From Cepaea nemoralis (taxonomy: Eukaryota; Mollusca; Gastropoda; Stylommatophora; Helicidae): a stretch of DNA of 64,000 nucleotides. The position numbers and the translations under genes were made by a program. The notes below the pieces were generated by a model. The model was not told the DNA's origin. It saw only the letters and a list, made by a program, of their open reading frames with translations, and ran no database searches. Location: positions 62,001-126,000 of the forward strand of contig JACEFZ010027762.1 in NCBI GenBank assembly GCA_014155875.1, read 5' to 3'. Of this stretch, positions 15,605 to 26,492 are shown piece by piece (the first letter of the stretch is position 1; every line of letters begins with the position of its first letter).

Positions 15605-15778
15605 ATATTTATTTCCTATAAAACTCTACCAAGAGAAATGGTGCTGAATGGATTGGGACAGTGGCATGGAGGAATATTATCTGCAGAGTTGATCCAGAAA
15701 ACCATAGTCCAAGATCTGTGGAGAGTCATAAACGCCCATGCCAGCCGGCATGGCACTTGATGATGATGATGATGATAA
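15605..15778 (+). mobile_element. LINE 3' end (family A), truncated
   Basis: A 5'-truncated non-LTR retrotransposon end. Read on the plus strand it encodes the extreme C-terminus typical of this LINE type, with an ELIQKT..QDLWRVINAHASRHGT stretch ending at a stop. A (GAT)n tail follows at about 15760-15776. The same terminal pattern (TELIH...RARWRKM.AHAYRHGT then a GAT-like tail) recurs at 52300-52670, and the upstream part of the same ORF is at 60700-61243. Only the last ~50 codons remain and the 5' part is not readable. Confidence 0.7.
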
Positions 15779-15784
15779 AACTCT

Positions 15785-16640
15785 TATGATGAAGGCAGCA
15801 AGAAGCCAACAAAATTAATTTCCCAAGGAAAAGTTTATGGGCAGTGGTGAAGGCAGATTTATGGTTCAGTGATAAGCTCCAGAAACCCCAAACCAGACTT
15901 CAGACTGACTAACCTGATGCGTTGATCACAACACAAATGTTGCCAGTGTGTAGTCATGCACATACAGTTTTAGAGTAATATTAACAAGAGTACACATTCT
16001 CCTCATCTTGGTGCAAGGAAATGCAACATAAAGACAGTCATGGCAGCGCAAACCAGGCCCCAAGGATCGAAGCTCCAACAGGCGGACAGTTAGAGCATTG
16101 CTTTGCTGATCCAGCAGCTTCTGCAGCTTGTCTTGTTCCAGATGTATTGGTATTACCTTTCCTCTGGAGTAAACTAAACAGGCTGTCATTTTTTGAAGCA
16201 CAATGTCACAAACTGTTGTCTGTCAAAATGGCAAGGTGCTATTATTCTCTTATTTATGAGTTTTTTTTAAATGCACATATTATTATATTATATTGTTTGT
16301 ATGTTTATTTAACATACTGTGTTTCTGCTTTGCTTTGTTTTAATTTTAGAACAATCAGTTGTGTGTACGCTGTAAGTATGTGTTAATACAGTTGTGGAGT
16401 TGGTGTGTTAACAAACGAACACAAATTCTATTTTAATTCTCAATGAATGTAACCATTTCCTTCCCAGACAATTCTTGCCTTTTAAGCAATAACTGTTTGG
16501 ATTATACAGTATAAAGTAGCACTCTGAATAGTGTAGGGTGAAGTAAACAAAGTGTAGAATAGGAGATATTCAAGTTACAATGAAACTTATTGGGGACTTT
16601 TAACAACTGGCTGAGACAGAAGTAATGTGTTAAGTAATTA
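15785..16640. other. No recognised feature
   Basis: Unique-looking AT-rich sequence. Open frames overlap on both strands at 15926-16386 (91 aa minus, 121 aa plus). The minus one contains a leucine-rich stretch (KLQKLLDQQSNALTVRLLEL), but it has no convincing splice context or family signature. I do not call a gene here. Confidence 0.4.
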
Positions 16641-16644
16641 ATGA

Positions 16645-16715
16645 ATGTGTGATGATTTGCTTGGTTAGTTGGGTGATTTACTAGGTTAGTTGGGTGATTT
16701 TCTTGGTTAGTTGGA
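16645..16715. repeat. Short tandem repeat, ~25 bp x 3
   Basis: Three adjacent copies of a unit containing GGTTAGTTGGGTGATTT, separated by CTTG, ACTA and TCTT spacers. Confidence 0.7.
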
Positions 16716-16739
16716 AGATATCTGGAAGATTGAATTCTA

Positions 16740-16960
16740 ACTCTTGAGGTGAGTCAAGAAACAACATCATAGCACTCAGGGCATTCCCATAGTGCTCCGT
16801 ACTCTTCTTCAACAGCCAGCAAAGAGTTCCAATACTAATGGTGCCAGTAGCGGTCAGATTATGTGTCTGTCTGGCCTTCCTTCAGCGAGTCAGCTAGATC
16901 CACTGGTGACTCTCTGCTGCACCATTCTCTCCAGGCCTACGATGATTATCAGGGTTCTGA
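16740..16960 (-). mobile_element. LINE C-terminal fragment (RNase H-bearing family)
   Basis: On the minus strand this segment encodes a degraded HNLTATGTISIGTLCWLLKK-type stretch followed by STEHYG. It aligns by eye to the cleaner copy at 40440-40690 (THYQTATGAISVGTLRWLL then RTEHVWECPEC) and more distantly to 23870-24235, where a recognisable RNase H end precedes it. I infer an old, 5'-truncated LINE copy. It has no intact frame. Confidence 0.55.
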
Positions 16961-17129
16961 TCATGTGACCTCTACAGGGTATCTGTAGCCATCTGCCTCT
17001 CGCTGTGAAGCATGTGGCTTCATTTTCGGACCACATTGTTCAGACCATGAGTTCAGGTTTGCATAGACCCCATGGGGTCATCACTGGATTTATGGATGTT
17101 TGCTTTGTTGCGATGTTCTTGTCAGGTGG

Positions 17130-17295
17130 TTTTCCATTTTACAAAGAGACCGACTCATTTGGGATAAAACCTAGTGGAATGTCTCTCTTTTTAACCTTTT
17201 TATGAAATCTCTGTGAACCAATTTGATAAAACATAGTGGAACTTCTCTCTTTTTAATCTTTTTATGAGATCTCTGTGAACCATTTTGCCAGGGAT
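17130..17295 (+). repeat. SINE-tail fragment in two tandem copies
   Basis: The segment around 17143 (CAAAGAGACCGACTCATTTG, then GGATAAAACCTAGTGGA) matches the 3' part of the tRNA-derived SINE at 23497-23755 (GAGACCGAGCCATATGGGAT, AAAAACCCGGAGCAA). A second, shorter copy starts near 17226, with GATAAAACATAGTGGAAC and the same TTTTTAA.CTTTTTATGA ending. It is probably a decayed SINE 3' end that was locally duplicated. Confidence 0.55.
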
Positions 17296-17539
17296 GGCCA
17301 GATTTAACCTTTTGACTCCCAAAAATGTGATGTTTATTGTCTCATCTGTGTGCGTGCCAACAGTGATATGTTGTCTTACATTATTTGCGTTTGGTCACAG
17401 CAGACTAAAGAAATGTAGTCTCACTAATTTTGTGTATGTATTATATTTAAAAAATGCAGTTGCAAGTCCTTTACAGGTGTTAGAATCAACCTCAGCATTT
17501 ATTGGGTGTTTATGATTGACTAATCAAGTCTACTTTTAG

Positions 17540-17670
17540 TTGTTGCCATTGCTTTTTGAATGACAGGGGCTCATACTGTAGTTAAACATCTTCACTAAGT
17601 GGTCTGCTTCCAAATTGCCAGCAGCTGATTTGGAACGCAGGATTGCGAATCGCGTTCGCTATGCTTTCGT
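17540..17670 (-). repeat. Dispersed repeat, copy 1 (tRNA-like SINE?)
   Basis: Shares a diverged pattern with 50664-50800: GCCATTGCTTT..GAA, GGCTC.CATAC, TCTGCT and CAGCTGA.TT..GAACGC, ending in a GCGTTCGC-rich stretch. In the cleaner copy the minus strand reads GCGTTCGAAACTC, close to a tRNA box B, so a tRNA-derived SINE in minus orientation is possible. This copy is too decayed to show box A. Confidence 0.45.
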
Positions 17671-18220
17671 TACAGACACCGATATGTTTTACATTAGATG
17701 CCTATATTTAGTGTCTTTGAAATAATCTGCTTTTGGCCGTTCATAGTGGTTATGTCCCCCAATGGGCGTCTGCTGTGAAATGTGTAGACAATGAAAGGGA
17801 GGTCAGCATGCTTGAATGGCTAAGAGTGGTCATTCTTAAACATCAGCTGTGCTGATGCGGAGGTAGCATGTTCAACCCCTACACTGGTCATTTGGACTAA
17901 AATGTTGACTTCTCATCCTTGACTTGGGGACGTAAATTACAAGTACCTCTGAAGTCAGAGTGGGTTTGCCTGATGGCAACAAACACTGGTAATAAGGAAA
18001 GCTAATCCACACGCAAAAATCAGTCCAGTGGACTAGAAGTAATAGCACATTATGGACTATGCTTGAGTTCAGCGAGCGAACGCAAAAGAAAGAAAATAAG
18101 AAATTGAAAAAGTTCATAATGAACAAATATGTTGCTTCCTGTGCTTTGACAGTTGTGAAAATAATGAAGAAGAGAGTTTTGATTTACAGTCCTTGTTATA
18201 TTTTTTGCACGTTTCTAACC

Positions 18221-18425
18221 TCACATTCCTGATTGATTCATTGATTAATTAGAATTCATATTCCTGATTGATTCATTGATTAACTAGAATTCACATTCCT
18301 GATTGATTCATTGTTTATCTAGAATTCATATTCCTGATTGATTCATTGTTTAACTAGAATTCATATTCCTGATTGATTCATTGATTAACTAGAATTCATA
18401 TTCGAGATTGATTCATTGATTAACT
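18221..18425. repeat. 35-bp minisatellite, about 6 copies
   Basis: Tandem units containing ATTCCTGATTGATTCATTGA then TTAACTAGAATTCAT. AGAATTCA recurs every 35 bp (18251, 18286 and so on). There are few mismatches between copies. Confidence 0.85.
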
Positions 18426-18529
18426 AGGATTGACTTCATTGCACTTAGAAAATATCCATAAATGTGTCCGGTCTCTCTCAGCAGACGTAGGGATGCTGAT
18501 TGTTGACCTCACATTCCTAGTTCATAAGT

Positions 18530-18700
18530 TTAGTCGATAGATTAACATCACGGCACACAGGTGTAATCCATAAGTGCTCCGTTCTTCTCCTAACTCAAGT
18601 CTGAGTTCGAAGAATCTCGGTTCAGTGCACAAACTCCGTAGCACCGGCGAGGATCCTGAAATACTTTTGGTAGATTTTAAACTCAAAATTTTGCCCGGGC
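18530..18700 (-). mobile_element. LINE C-terminal fragment (RNase H-bearing family), decayed
   Basis: The minus strand encodes an ELGEERSTYGLHLCAVM-like end, then TTAATCTATCGACTAAACT. This parallels the end of the copy at 23870-24235 (LLRRGSEHLWTEWFNVQ, then GATCTGTCGACTAACTAACT). The shared 3' tail supports a common family. The upstream part is not readable. Confidence 0.45.
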
Positions 18701-18774
18701 AGTGCCGTGAGGTTACTCTTTTTCGATTTCCAACTGTCAAGAGATTGTTTATATGCGCAACAATACACACAGGT

Positions 18775-18875
18775 GTCCGATCTCACAACCCAGAGACCAG
18801 GGGAAATTTGAAATTTTTTTACTAGAAGTTCCCGACCCTCACCAGGGCTTGAACCCGGGACCTCCAGCACTTGAG
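18775..18875 (-). mobile_element. tRNA-derived SINE fragment
   Basis: The minus strand contains GGTCCCGGGTTCAAGCC (18847-18863 region), a near-consensus tRNA box B (GGTTCRANNCC), followed by GGTGAGGGTCGGGAACTTCT and an A-rich stretch. No clear box A is visible upstream, so this is a partial SINE and not a tRNA gene. Confidence 0.5.
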
Positions 18876-19164
18876 TAAAGACTGTTTATTATTAGAGCAT
18901 ATCTGTACACTTGCTGTTGACTGAGGAATAACACCTGCTTGTCATGGCAGTTGCCACTCATTGCAAAGGTGAAGGATTCATTTATTTCCCCAATGGATAA
19001 AATTCCTGTACTATATGGAGGAATAGAACCTATCTGCTTAGGTTAGACAATTGTTATAACTGCTTGGTCACTCAAGTTTCACATTTTTAGCAGAGCAAGC
19101 TTTATTGCTGTGTTTTGCTTTAGCGTTGTAACCATTTCTTTACCTGACTTTACTAATGCCATTA

Positions 19165-19495
19165 GGTGCTGTTGTGTTGTGTTTGTGGACATTGGGTGTT
19201 GTTGTGCTGTGTTTGTGGACATTAGATGCCGTTGTGCTGTGCTTGTGGAAATTAGGTGCTGTTATGCTGTTTGTGTGGATATTACATGCTGTTGTGCTAT
19301 GTTTCTGGACATTACATAAATTACATTTCTGGACATTACATAAGTTGGATTTCTGAACATTACATAAGTTGCATTTCTGGGCGTTAAATAAGTTGCATTT
19401 CTGGACATTACATTACATAAGTTTGCATTTCTGGACATTAAATAAGTTGCATTTCTGGACATTTGATGCTGTTGAGCTGCATTTGTGAACATTGA
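19165..19495. repeat. 30-bp then 24-bp minisatellite
   Basis: Starts with units of about 30 bp (GTTGTGCTGTGTTTGTGGAC, then ATTAGGTGCT). From about 19305 it passes into a shorter ~24-bp unit built on GCATTTCTGGACATTACATA, and at the end it returns to the longer type. The change suggests deletion within one parent unit. Open frames here (Cys/Val-rich) follow from the period. Confidence 0.8.
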
Positions 19496-19664
19496 ATGCT
19501 GTTATTTTAGTAGTAAAGTATTTACATTTTACAGTATATTGTTTCCATTTGTATACCAGTGCTAGTGCCATCATGGTCAACTACCCTGCATCCATATTGT
19601 GGGTGTTTACTTCTGCATTGTAAAGCCAACACTGGCATTAAATAGTTTTATTTGGATGATCTGG

Positions 19665-20832
19665 AAGCAAACCTACAATATCTCCAAGGTATCCCTGTAT
19701 ACCATACAGAATACCTACAATATCTCCAAGGTATCCTTGTATACCCTACAGAATACCTACAACATCTCCAAGGTATCCCTGTATACCCTACAGAGCACCT
19801 ACAATATCTCCAAGGTACCCTTGTATACCCTACAGAACACCTACAATATCTCCAAGGTATCCCTGTATACCCTACAGAACACCTACAACATCTCCAAGGT
19901 ATCCTTGTATACCCTACAGAACACCTACAAAATCTCCAAGGTATCCCTGTATACCCTACAGAACACCTACAACATCTCCAAGGTATCCCTGTATACCCTA
20001 CAGAATACCTACAACATCTCCAAGGTATCCCTGTATACCCTACAGAACACCTACAATATCTCCAAGGTATCCCTGTATGTCCTACAGAACATATACAACA
20101 TCTCCAAGGTATCCCTGTATACCCTACAGAACACCTACAATATCTCCAAGGTATCCCTGTATGTCCTACAGAACACCTACAATATCTCCAAGGTATCCTT
20201 GTATACCCTACAGAACACCTAAAACATCTCCAAGGTATCCTTGTATACCCTACAGAACACCTACATCTCCAAGGTATCCCTGTATACCCTACAGAACACC
20301 TACAACTCCAAGGTATCCTTGTGTACCCTACAGAACACCTACAACATCTCCAAGGTATCCCTGTATACCCTACAGAATGCCTACATCTCCAAGGTATCCT
20401 TGTATACCCTACAGAACACCTACAATATCTCCAAGGTATCCCTGTATACCCTACAGAATACCTACAATATCTCCAAGGTATCCTTGTATACCCTACAGAA
20501 CACCTACAATATCTCCAAGGTATCCCTGTATACCCTACAGAATACCTACATCTCCAAGGTATCCTTGTATACCCTACAGAACACCTACAACATCTCCAAG
20601 GTATCCATGTATACCCTACAGAACACCTACAACATCTCCAAGGTATACCTCTATACCCTACAGAACACCTACAACATCTCCAAGGTATCCCTGTATACCC
20701 TACAGAACACCTACAATATCTCCAAGATATCCTTGTATACCCTACAGAACACCTACAACATCTTCAAGGTATACCTGTATACCCTACAGAACACCTACAA
20801 TATCTCCAAGGTATCCCTGTATACCCTACACA
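19665..20832. repeat. 42-bp minisatellite, about 28 copies
   Basis: Units of 42 bp contain ACCTACAATATCTCCAAGGT followed by ATCCCTGTATACCCTACAGA. Because 42 is divisible by three, each forward frame gives a 14-aa periodic peptide: HLQGIPVYPTEHLQ over 405 residues, YNISKVSLYTLQNT over 207 and PTISPRYPCIPYRT over 261. The length variants I checked delete 3 bp (ACATCTCC or ACAACTCC in place of ACAACATCTCC), so the frames survive. No start context, splice sites or non-repetitive coding flank is seen. I treat it as noncoding. Confidence 0.92.
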
Positions 20833-21078
20833 TTCTTGCTTGTTTCTGTGTCATTTGACTGAGGTTTAAATACTGAATCACATACTTTTGTTGACATTCC
20901 ATGCAGCACACACCCTTGTCTCAGTAACAACACGTACCCCATGTCATACACCTTGATAATTGCCTGGTCACCACTAGCATTGCTTTATTAAGCATGTGTT
21001 GCCATCTATGTTCCCTAAATGACTAAGTCCTAATCATTAAAACCATGAGAACTATTTTATAATTTCTTCTACTTCCAG

Positions 21079-21378
21079 AACCTCCTGATGTCACCACTCC
21101 AGCACCTCCTGTGAACACTAGTGTCAGTGCATCAGATGTCCAAAACTCCAGCATAAGCATAAGCACATCCTCCACTGCATCAACTGATCCCTCAGGAGCT
21201 TCCAAGGTTGTCGCAGAACCAGCTGCTGATCTCAGCAATGAAACCCTGAACCTTTCCCAAGAATTGTTAGATACCAACGATGCACATTTGATGGCCAAGA
21301 CAGGAGAGTTGGCTGTGTTGCCCACCACGTTGTACACTGATGCGGAACATGTACATTGTGGTGGGGAAGGGCTCAGAG
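21079..21378 (+). CDS. Candidate internal exon A, Ser/Thr/Pro-rich protein
   Basis: A 300-bp exon bounded by a good acceptor (ATTTCTTCTACTTCCAG|AA) and a donor (CAGAG|GTATGT). It enters with 2 nt of a codon and leaves with 1 nt, so both introns are phase 1. It encodes about 99 residues, low in complexity, with no cysteines or predicted fold until the end: PPDVTTPAPPVNTSVSAS, then SSISISTSSTAST, then a more ordered LNLSQELLDTNDAHLMAKTG and HVHCGGEGLR. Codon use is unlike the nearby repeats. The phase fits exon B at 37233, whose first two bases complete a GAT codon. Function unknown; it resembles the disordered linker of a scaffold or regulatory protein. The call rests on splice signals, phase and non-repeat character, not on homology. 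Confidence 0.55.
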
Positions 21379-21429
21379 GTATGTGTGTGTGTGTGGTTTC
21401 TTTCTCTTCTTCTGTGTTCCTCTGTCTAG

Positions 21430-21605
21430 GACAGTGTGTCACACCTAGCTATACACCTGAGTGTGTCACACCTAGCTATACACTTGAGTGCTTCACACCT
21501 AGTTATACACCTGAGTGCATCACATCTAGCTATACACCTGAGTGCATCACACCTAGCTATACACCTGAGTGTGTCACACCTAGCTATACACTTGAGTGCA
21601 ATGAG
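21430..21605. repeat. 27-bp minisatellite, about 7 copies
   Basis: Begins about 50 bp after the donor of exon A. Units contain CACACCTAGCTATACACCTG then AGTGTGT. The open frame through it (TPSYTPECV repeats) is a continuation of exon A past its donor and is probably intronic. Confidence 0.88.
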
Positions 21606-21654
21606 TGTGTCCGACTGCGGTCTGCATTTGTGTCAGGTTTGCTTTCTCTAGACA

Positions 21655-22540
21655 GTTTTCATCCCAGGTCATGGGCTGTGTTTACCTGTAAGTAGGTGAT
21701 TTCATCCAGGTCATGGGCACTGTTTACCTGTAAGTAGGTGATTTCATCCAGGTCATAGGCTCTGCTTACCTGTAAGTAGGTGATTTCATCCAGGTCATGG
21801 GCTGTGTTTACCTGTATGTAGGTGATTTCATCCAGGTCATGGGCTCTGCTTACCTGTAAGTAGGTGATTTCATCCAGGTCATGGGCTGTGTTTACCTTTA
21901 AGTAGGTGGTTTCATCCAGGTCATGGGCTGTGTTTACCTATAAGTAGGTGATTTCATCCAGGTCATGGGCTCTGCTTACCTGTAAGTAGGTGATTTTATC
22001 CAGGTCATGGGCTGTGTTTACTTTTAAGTAGGTGATTTCATCCAGGTCATGGACTGTGTTTACCTGTAAGTAGGTGATTTCATCCAGGTCATGGACTGTG
22101 TTTACCTGTAAGTAGGTGATTTCATCCAGGTCATGGACTGTGTTTACCTATAAGTAGGTGATTTCATCCAGGTCATGGGCTGTGTTTACTTTTAAGTAGG
22201 TGATTTCATCCAGGTCATGGACTGTGTTTACCTGTAAGTAGGTGATTTCATCCAGGTCATAGGCTCTGTTTACCTGTAAGTAGGTAATTTCATCCAAGTC
22301 ATGGGATGTGTTTACCTGTAAGTAGATTTCATCCAGGTCATGGGCTCTGCTTACCTGTAAGTAGGTGATTTCATCCAAGTCATGGGCTATGTTTACCTGT
22401 AAGTAGGTGATTTCATCCAGGTCATGGTCTGTTTACCTGTAAGTAGGTGATTTAATCCAAGTCATGGACTGTGTTTACCTGTAAGTAGGTGATTTTATCC
22501 AGGTCATGGGCTGTATTTACCTGTAAGTAGGTTGTTTCTT
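21655..22540. repeat. 42-bp minisatellite carrying a GTAAGT core, about 21 copies
   Basis: Units of 42 bp contain TTACCTGTAAGTAGGTGATT, then TCATCCAGGTCATGGGCTGT. Most units include GTAAGT, the U1-complementary core of a 5' splice site, preceded by CCT instead of CAG. The array lies 280 bp downstream of the donor of exon A. One unit near 22320 has a 6-bp deletion. Confidence 0.92.
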
Positions 22541-22759
22541 TTCTAACAATGTAGCCTGGGCAGTGAGCTTATGGCCTGCTCTGTGTGACTTCCAACTACC
22601 ATGAAATGTGTAATGTGCACAGTTTGTACCTCCAGTTTTGTTAACCCTTATCCGAGGAGGTTAGTTATCCAATCTCACTGCCCAGAGGGTCAGAGGGATG
22701 GGGGTGACATCATTAGATACCCTGAGATGGAACCTGGCACATTCTCAGCCTGAGGTGGA

Positions 22760-23365
22760 CACTGTCAGCTCTCAGCCACCTGCTCCCTCAGTTATCATAT
22801 GAATTTGATATGTTAGCAGTTCATGTCAGCTCTCAGCCACCGCTCCCTAAGTTATCATATGAAGTTGATATGTTAGCAGTTCATGTCAGCTCTCAGCCAC
22901 CGCTCCCTCAGTTATTATATGAAGTTGATATTTTAACAGTACATGCAAGCTCTCAGCCACCGCTCCCTCAATTATCATATGAAGTTGATATTTTAGCAGT
23001 ACATGTAAGCTCTCAGCCACCGCTCCCTCAGTTATCATATGAAGTTGATATTTTAGCAGTACATGCAAGCTCTCAGCCACCGCTCTCTCAGTTATCATAT
23101 GAAGTTGATATGTTAGCAGTTCATGTCAGCTCTCAGCCACCGCTCCCTCAGTTATTATATGAAGTTGATATTTTAACAGTACATGCAAGCTCTCAGCCAC
23201 CGCTCCCTCAGTTATCATATTTAGTTGATATTTTAGCAGTACATGTAAGCTCTCAGCCACCGCTCTCTCAGTTATCATATGAAGTTGATATTTTAGCAGT
23301 ACATGTAAGCTCTCAGCCACCACTCCCTCAGTTATTGTATGAAGTTGATATGTTAGCAATTCATG
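22760..23365. repeat. 60-bp minisatellite, about 10 copies, with a 240-bp super-unit
   Basis: Units of exactly 60 bp contain AGCTCTCAGCCACCGCTCCC, then TCAGTTATCATATGAAGTTG. Variant units repeat in order with a 240-bp spacing (22861 matches 23101, 22921 matches 23161). The period is divisible by three, so a 214-aa plus-strand frame (YEVDILAVHVSSQPPLPQLS) and minus-strand frames stay open. I see no independent coding evidence. Confidence 0.93.
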
Positions 23366-23496
23366 TGACCATCGTGTGTGTCACAGAGCCGAGTGGTGTT
23401 ATTGGACAGGCTCGTGTCACATTCAGTGGCATGATGACCAGCTCTGGTTTGTGAAACAGTGTCACTGTGTTGTGTATCACTGTAACAGTTCTAGAG

Positions 23497-23755
23497 AGGG
23501 GAGTCTCTGTGGCGAAGTGGTCAAGCCGTTTGACATTTGACTCGTGAGCCGAAGGTTGTGGGTTCGATTCCGGGTCGTGTCCTTCGGTTTACGAGTTAAA
23601 TGTTTCGGAGACTCCCATGGGTCGTCGCTAAAAGCTACGGAGTTCGTGCTTTGTGCGACGCTTTCCGTGCTGCAGAAAGAGACCGAGCCATATGGGATAA
23701 AAACCCGGAGCAATGAAGTCGACCCTGTCGACTTTTAAGCGACTTTTTTTTCACA
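23497..23755 (+). mobile_element. tRNA-derived SINE, near full length
   Basis: The 5' head is tRNA-like: box A region TGGCGAAGTGGTCAAG at about 23510 and box B GGTTCGATTCC at 23561-23571, the usual RNA polymerase III internal promoter. A non-tRNA body follows, including ACGCTTTCCGTGCTGCAGAA and GACCGAGCCATATGGGATAA, and it ends in a T-rich run near 23745. It is CpG-rich compared with its surroundings, which suggests a fairly young insertion. The body reappears decayed at 17130-17295. Confidence 0.8.
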
Positions 23756-23869
23756 GTTCTAGTGGGGATTGGCTTTAGGACTGTAATAATGTTAATGAGT
23801 ATCTATCTTAGCCTTATTCAACTGTTAATCCTGCCTTTCCCCTGGACTCAAGAATAGTTAGTTAGTTAG

Positions 23870-24235
23870 TTAGTCGACAGATCATCCTCATTGCACATTG
23901 AACCATTCAGTCCATAAGTGCTCGGATCCCCTCCTCAGCAAATCCCGCAGCATGTAGCGGCTAACGACGCCAGTTCTGTGTTGGTTTATCAATCTTCTTT
24001 GGCTTCCTGAGTAGTGTTCTTGTTTGGCCACCCCTCTTTTAATTTGCTGCTCTAGCAGTCTGGCCATTGTTGTAGATTCACAGTCATCACTTGGTTCTCG
24101 CAAAAGTCTTACTTCTCGTAGAGCATTCAGAATGTCAGCCTGGTCCGTGGCGCGTAACCCTCCACAGTAGCCTTACCTGCAAGCTTGTCAGCCTGCTCAT
24201 TTCCTTGTACTCAAGAATACAACATACAAACACTG
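23870..24235 (-). mobile_element. LINE 3' fragment with the end of an RNase H domain
   Basis: Read on the minus strand, the segment begins with GNEQADKLAGKAT, the conserved C-terminal RNase H motif in which the Asp is catalytic. It continues, with one or two frameshifts, through ESTTMARLLEQQIKRGVAK to RTGVVSRYMLRDLLRRGSE and HLWTEWFNVQ, then a stop and a GTTAGTTAGTTAGT-type tail (plus strand 23856-23872). It is a 5'-truncated copy of a non-LTR retrotransposon whose ORF2 carries RNase H. The 71-aa minus frame (23888-24103) is the unbroken part. Confidence 0.72.
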
Positions 24236-26178
24236 CATTCTCTCAATACTGTTTCACCAACAATGAACTAAGGTCTCTCGTTTTTCCAAACCTTAATCAA
24301 TATGATCCAATGTAAAGAACACACCCACACACAAACACAAAGATCTCTTTATACAATAGTGACAGATCTAACAGAAGACCAGACAACTTGAAATGGAAGG
24401 AGTTCAGATCTTTAAATGATCTTTCATCATCGACTAGGAAGTTAACTGGTAGGAAATGAGCTGGTCTGTCTGTCAGGTTGGACGATACACATTTCACCTG
24501 ACTTTCTGGTAGACTCCTTCTAGAACTTCATCCGGATGCAGACAGCTTTGCTAATACTTGTAGTTTGGATTCAGCTTCTTCCTTGAATTCCTATGGCATA
24601 AGATTCCTCTAGCCACTCTTGAGGACACTGGCTAGTTCTTTCAATATTGTTACTATATATATTTGATCACTCTTCTTGAACTATACGGGCTTCATCAATC
24701 CCAAAGCAATATCACCATTTAATGAGTCATTGTAACACTCTAACGAATAATGGATTCTTCCCATTGTTGAACTAATAATGGAAATTATAATGTAATCTTC
24801 CCTGACTGGAAATAATACTAGTTTCTTCATAAGAGTGATTTAATATTCACCACTTCATCATTATAAAGTTTCACTCTGCTGAATGTACAGACTTCATAAC
24901 TATAGAGTTATTATAGACTTCTTGATTGCAAACTTCCTCCCAATCCTTGAAATTATAAGGGCTTCTGAAACGAGAATAGCTTCTTTCAGCTTGATTCTAA
25001 TTCTGCAGATTCATAAATCTGGAACTTCCTTCCTTATGATTCAAATTTTGCAGATTCATCAATATAGATTCAGCCATATCAAGCTTCAGCAGTATAGAAC
25101 TCCATAGAGGTTAATTCATATAGGTATAACTTCATAGATGTAAACTTCATATAGGGGACCTGTGGATGAATAAACTTCAGGGTAGTATATGTATCAGCTT
25201 AACCTAAATATGACAGGACCTCACCTCCCATTTTGTCCCAGACTTTTAAATGATAAGTGAAGATCCTGGTCTCCTGGACACAGAAATTAGACTGGACCCA
25301 ATAAAGGTCCCTGTATAGTCACTGGTCTGGATTGAAGCTCTGGGTTATCTGTCATCAAGTTGTCATGCTGTACCCTGGTCTGGAGTCAGGTCCTTGAACC
25401 CATTAGCACTCTGTAAAAAGTAGGTCTTATCAAACCTTGTTTATTTTTACTTCTTTCTTGTGTAAAGGTAGGTACAGATGGATTTGTTTTATAATCTCTT
25501 TCATAGTATTGATAAGGCAATATCCTCTTAGACAGTACAGATACCTATCCGTCTTCATCTCAGGGATAATTGGGAAGCAGGTGGGTTGCCCTAGTGTACT
25601 TACGTCTTTTCTGTTTATGTAGTGTTAAATTATAATGCTACATACAAAGTCAGACAGTATAGTTGAGCTATACTGTATAGAGCGTTCTCCAGTATTTATT
25701 TGCGTCACCCATTTTGGCAATAGATGCTGAATATTGCAATCTACCAAACTATGCCCAGTTTAGATGTGTTTTAAAGCTCATTTCCTCAGGAAGATAATAG
25801 TCTACCTTCCACATCAGATTAACTCTATTATTATACAATTCTTCCTTGGTTATATTAGGGAGTTATTGCTGTTCTCTCTTGTGGAGTGTATGAGTCTGGA
25901 CATGGTTAATCGGCTTCCTATGCACGGCTGATTTGTGTGTGTTAGCTCAGCTGGCTTAGGTCGGTTCTGACGGTCAGGAAGTTTTGTATTTATTTCTTAT
26001 TAAATCCTAATTAAGCTAATAATCTCAAATACCTTCAATTCAGAACACAGTCCAGTAATAGAAGTTGTTATAGAGTCTTTTTATAAATGACTGCTACCAC
26101 AGAATTCATAGATCAAAGAATTTTCAGAAAAGCTCCTTTCCGCAATGCGGTTTTGCACACATTAAGATGGCTCTAGAA
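24236..26178. other. Long AT-rich stretch, no recognised gene
   Basis: About 1.9 kb with no feature I can support. There are loose repeats of short phrases (CTTCATA, GCAGATTCAT) around 24880-25140 and short frames under 80 aa on both strands. None has good splice sites or a family motif. Confidence 0.5.
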
Positions 26179-26187
26179 CAGTGGTTC

Positions 26188-26492
26188 TATAACAGTAAGG
26201 GATTTAGGTTAGTAGTTAGAGAGTTAATGAATGCTGCGCATTCATTAACTAATGGGGAAATAAAGTTAGTGAACGCGTGAGCACGAATGGGTTTAGGTAT
26301 CCAGGGGTTGCTCACGCGTCACTTGGGATTCGGCCATTAGAAGAACAACAAAGATGTCTGTATTTACATCGGCAGCAGGAAAATGTATTTGATGACTCAA
26401 TAAACCTTTTATACACTACAATGCGGAGTTTGTCATCTATATTGATGTCAGCCACTAACGATTCACAGCCAGGCCATGTTCACACTGTGATA
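26188..26492 (+). repeat. 5' LTR of Gypsy copy 1
   Basis: About 305 bp, matching 34897-35211 along its length (for example GCACGAATGGGTTTAGGTAT and GAAGAACAACAAAGATGTCT). It starts TATAACAG and ends CTGTGATA, a short imperfect inverted repeat in place of the usual TG...CA. CAATAAACC near 26399 could be the polyadenylation signal. A TGGCGC motif at 26503, about 10 bp past the LTR, may be the primer-binding site. Confidence 0.8.

Noticed and set aside
22810..23454. 214-aa repeat protein (YEVDILAVHVSSQPPLPQLS cycles)
   Set aside because: The 60-bp period is divisible by three and the minus strand is also open. The frame runs into unrelated sequence, and nothing independent supports coding.
23497..23570. 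Functional tRNA gene
   Set aside because: Box A and box B are present, but the cloverleaf pairing and acceptor stem are not, and a SINE body follows.
24297..24497. 66-aa minus-strand gene
   Set aside because: Plausible amino acid composition but no splice sites, motif or neighbouring coding sequence.
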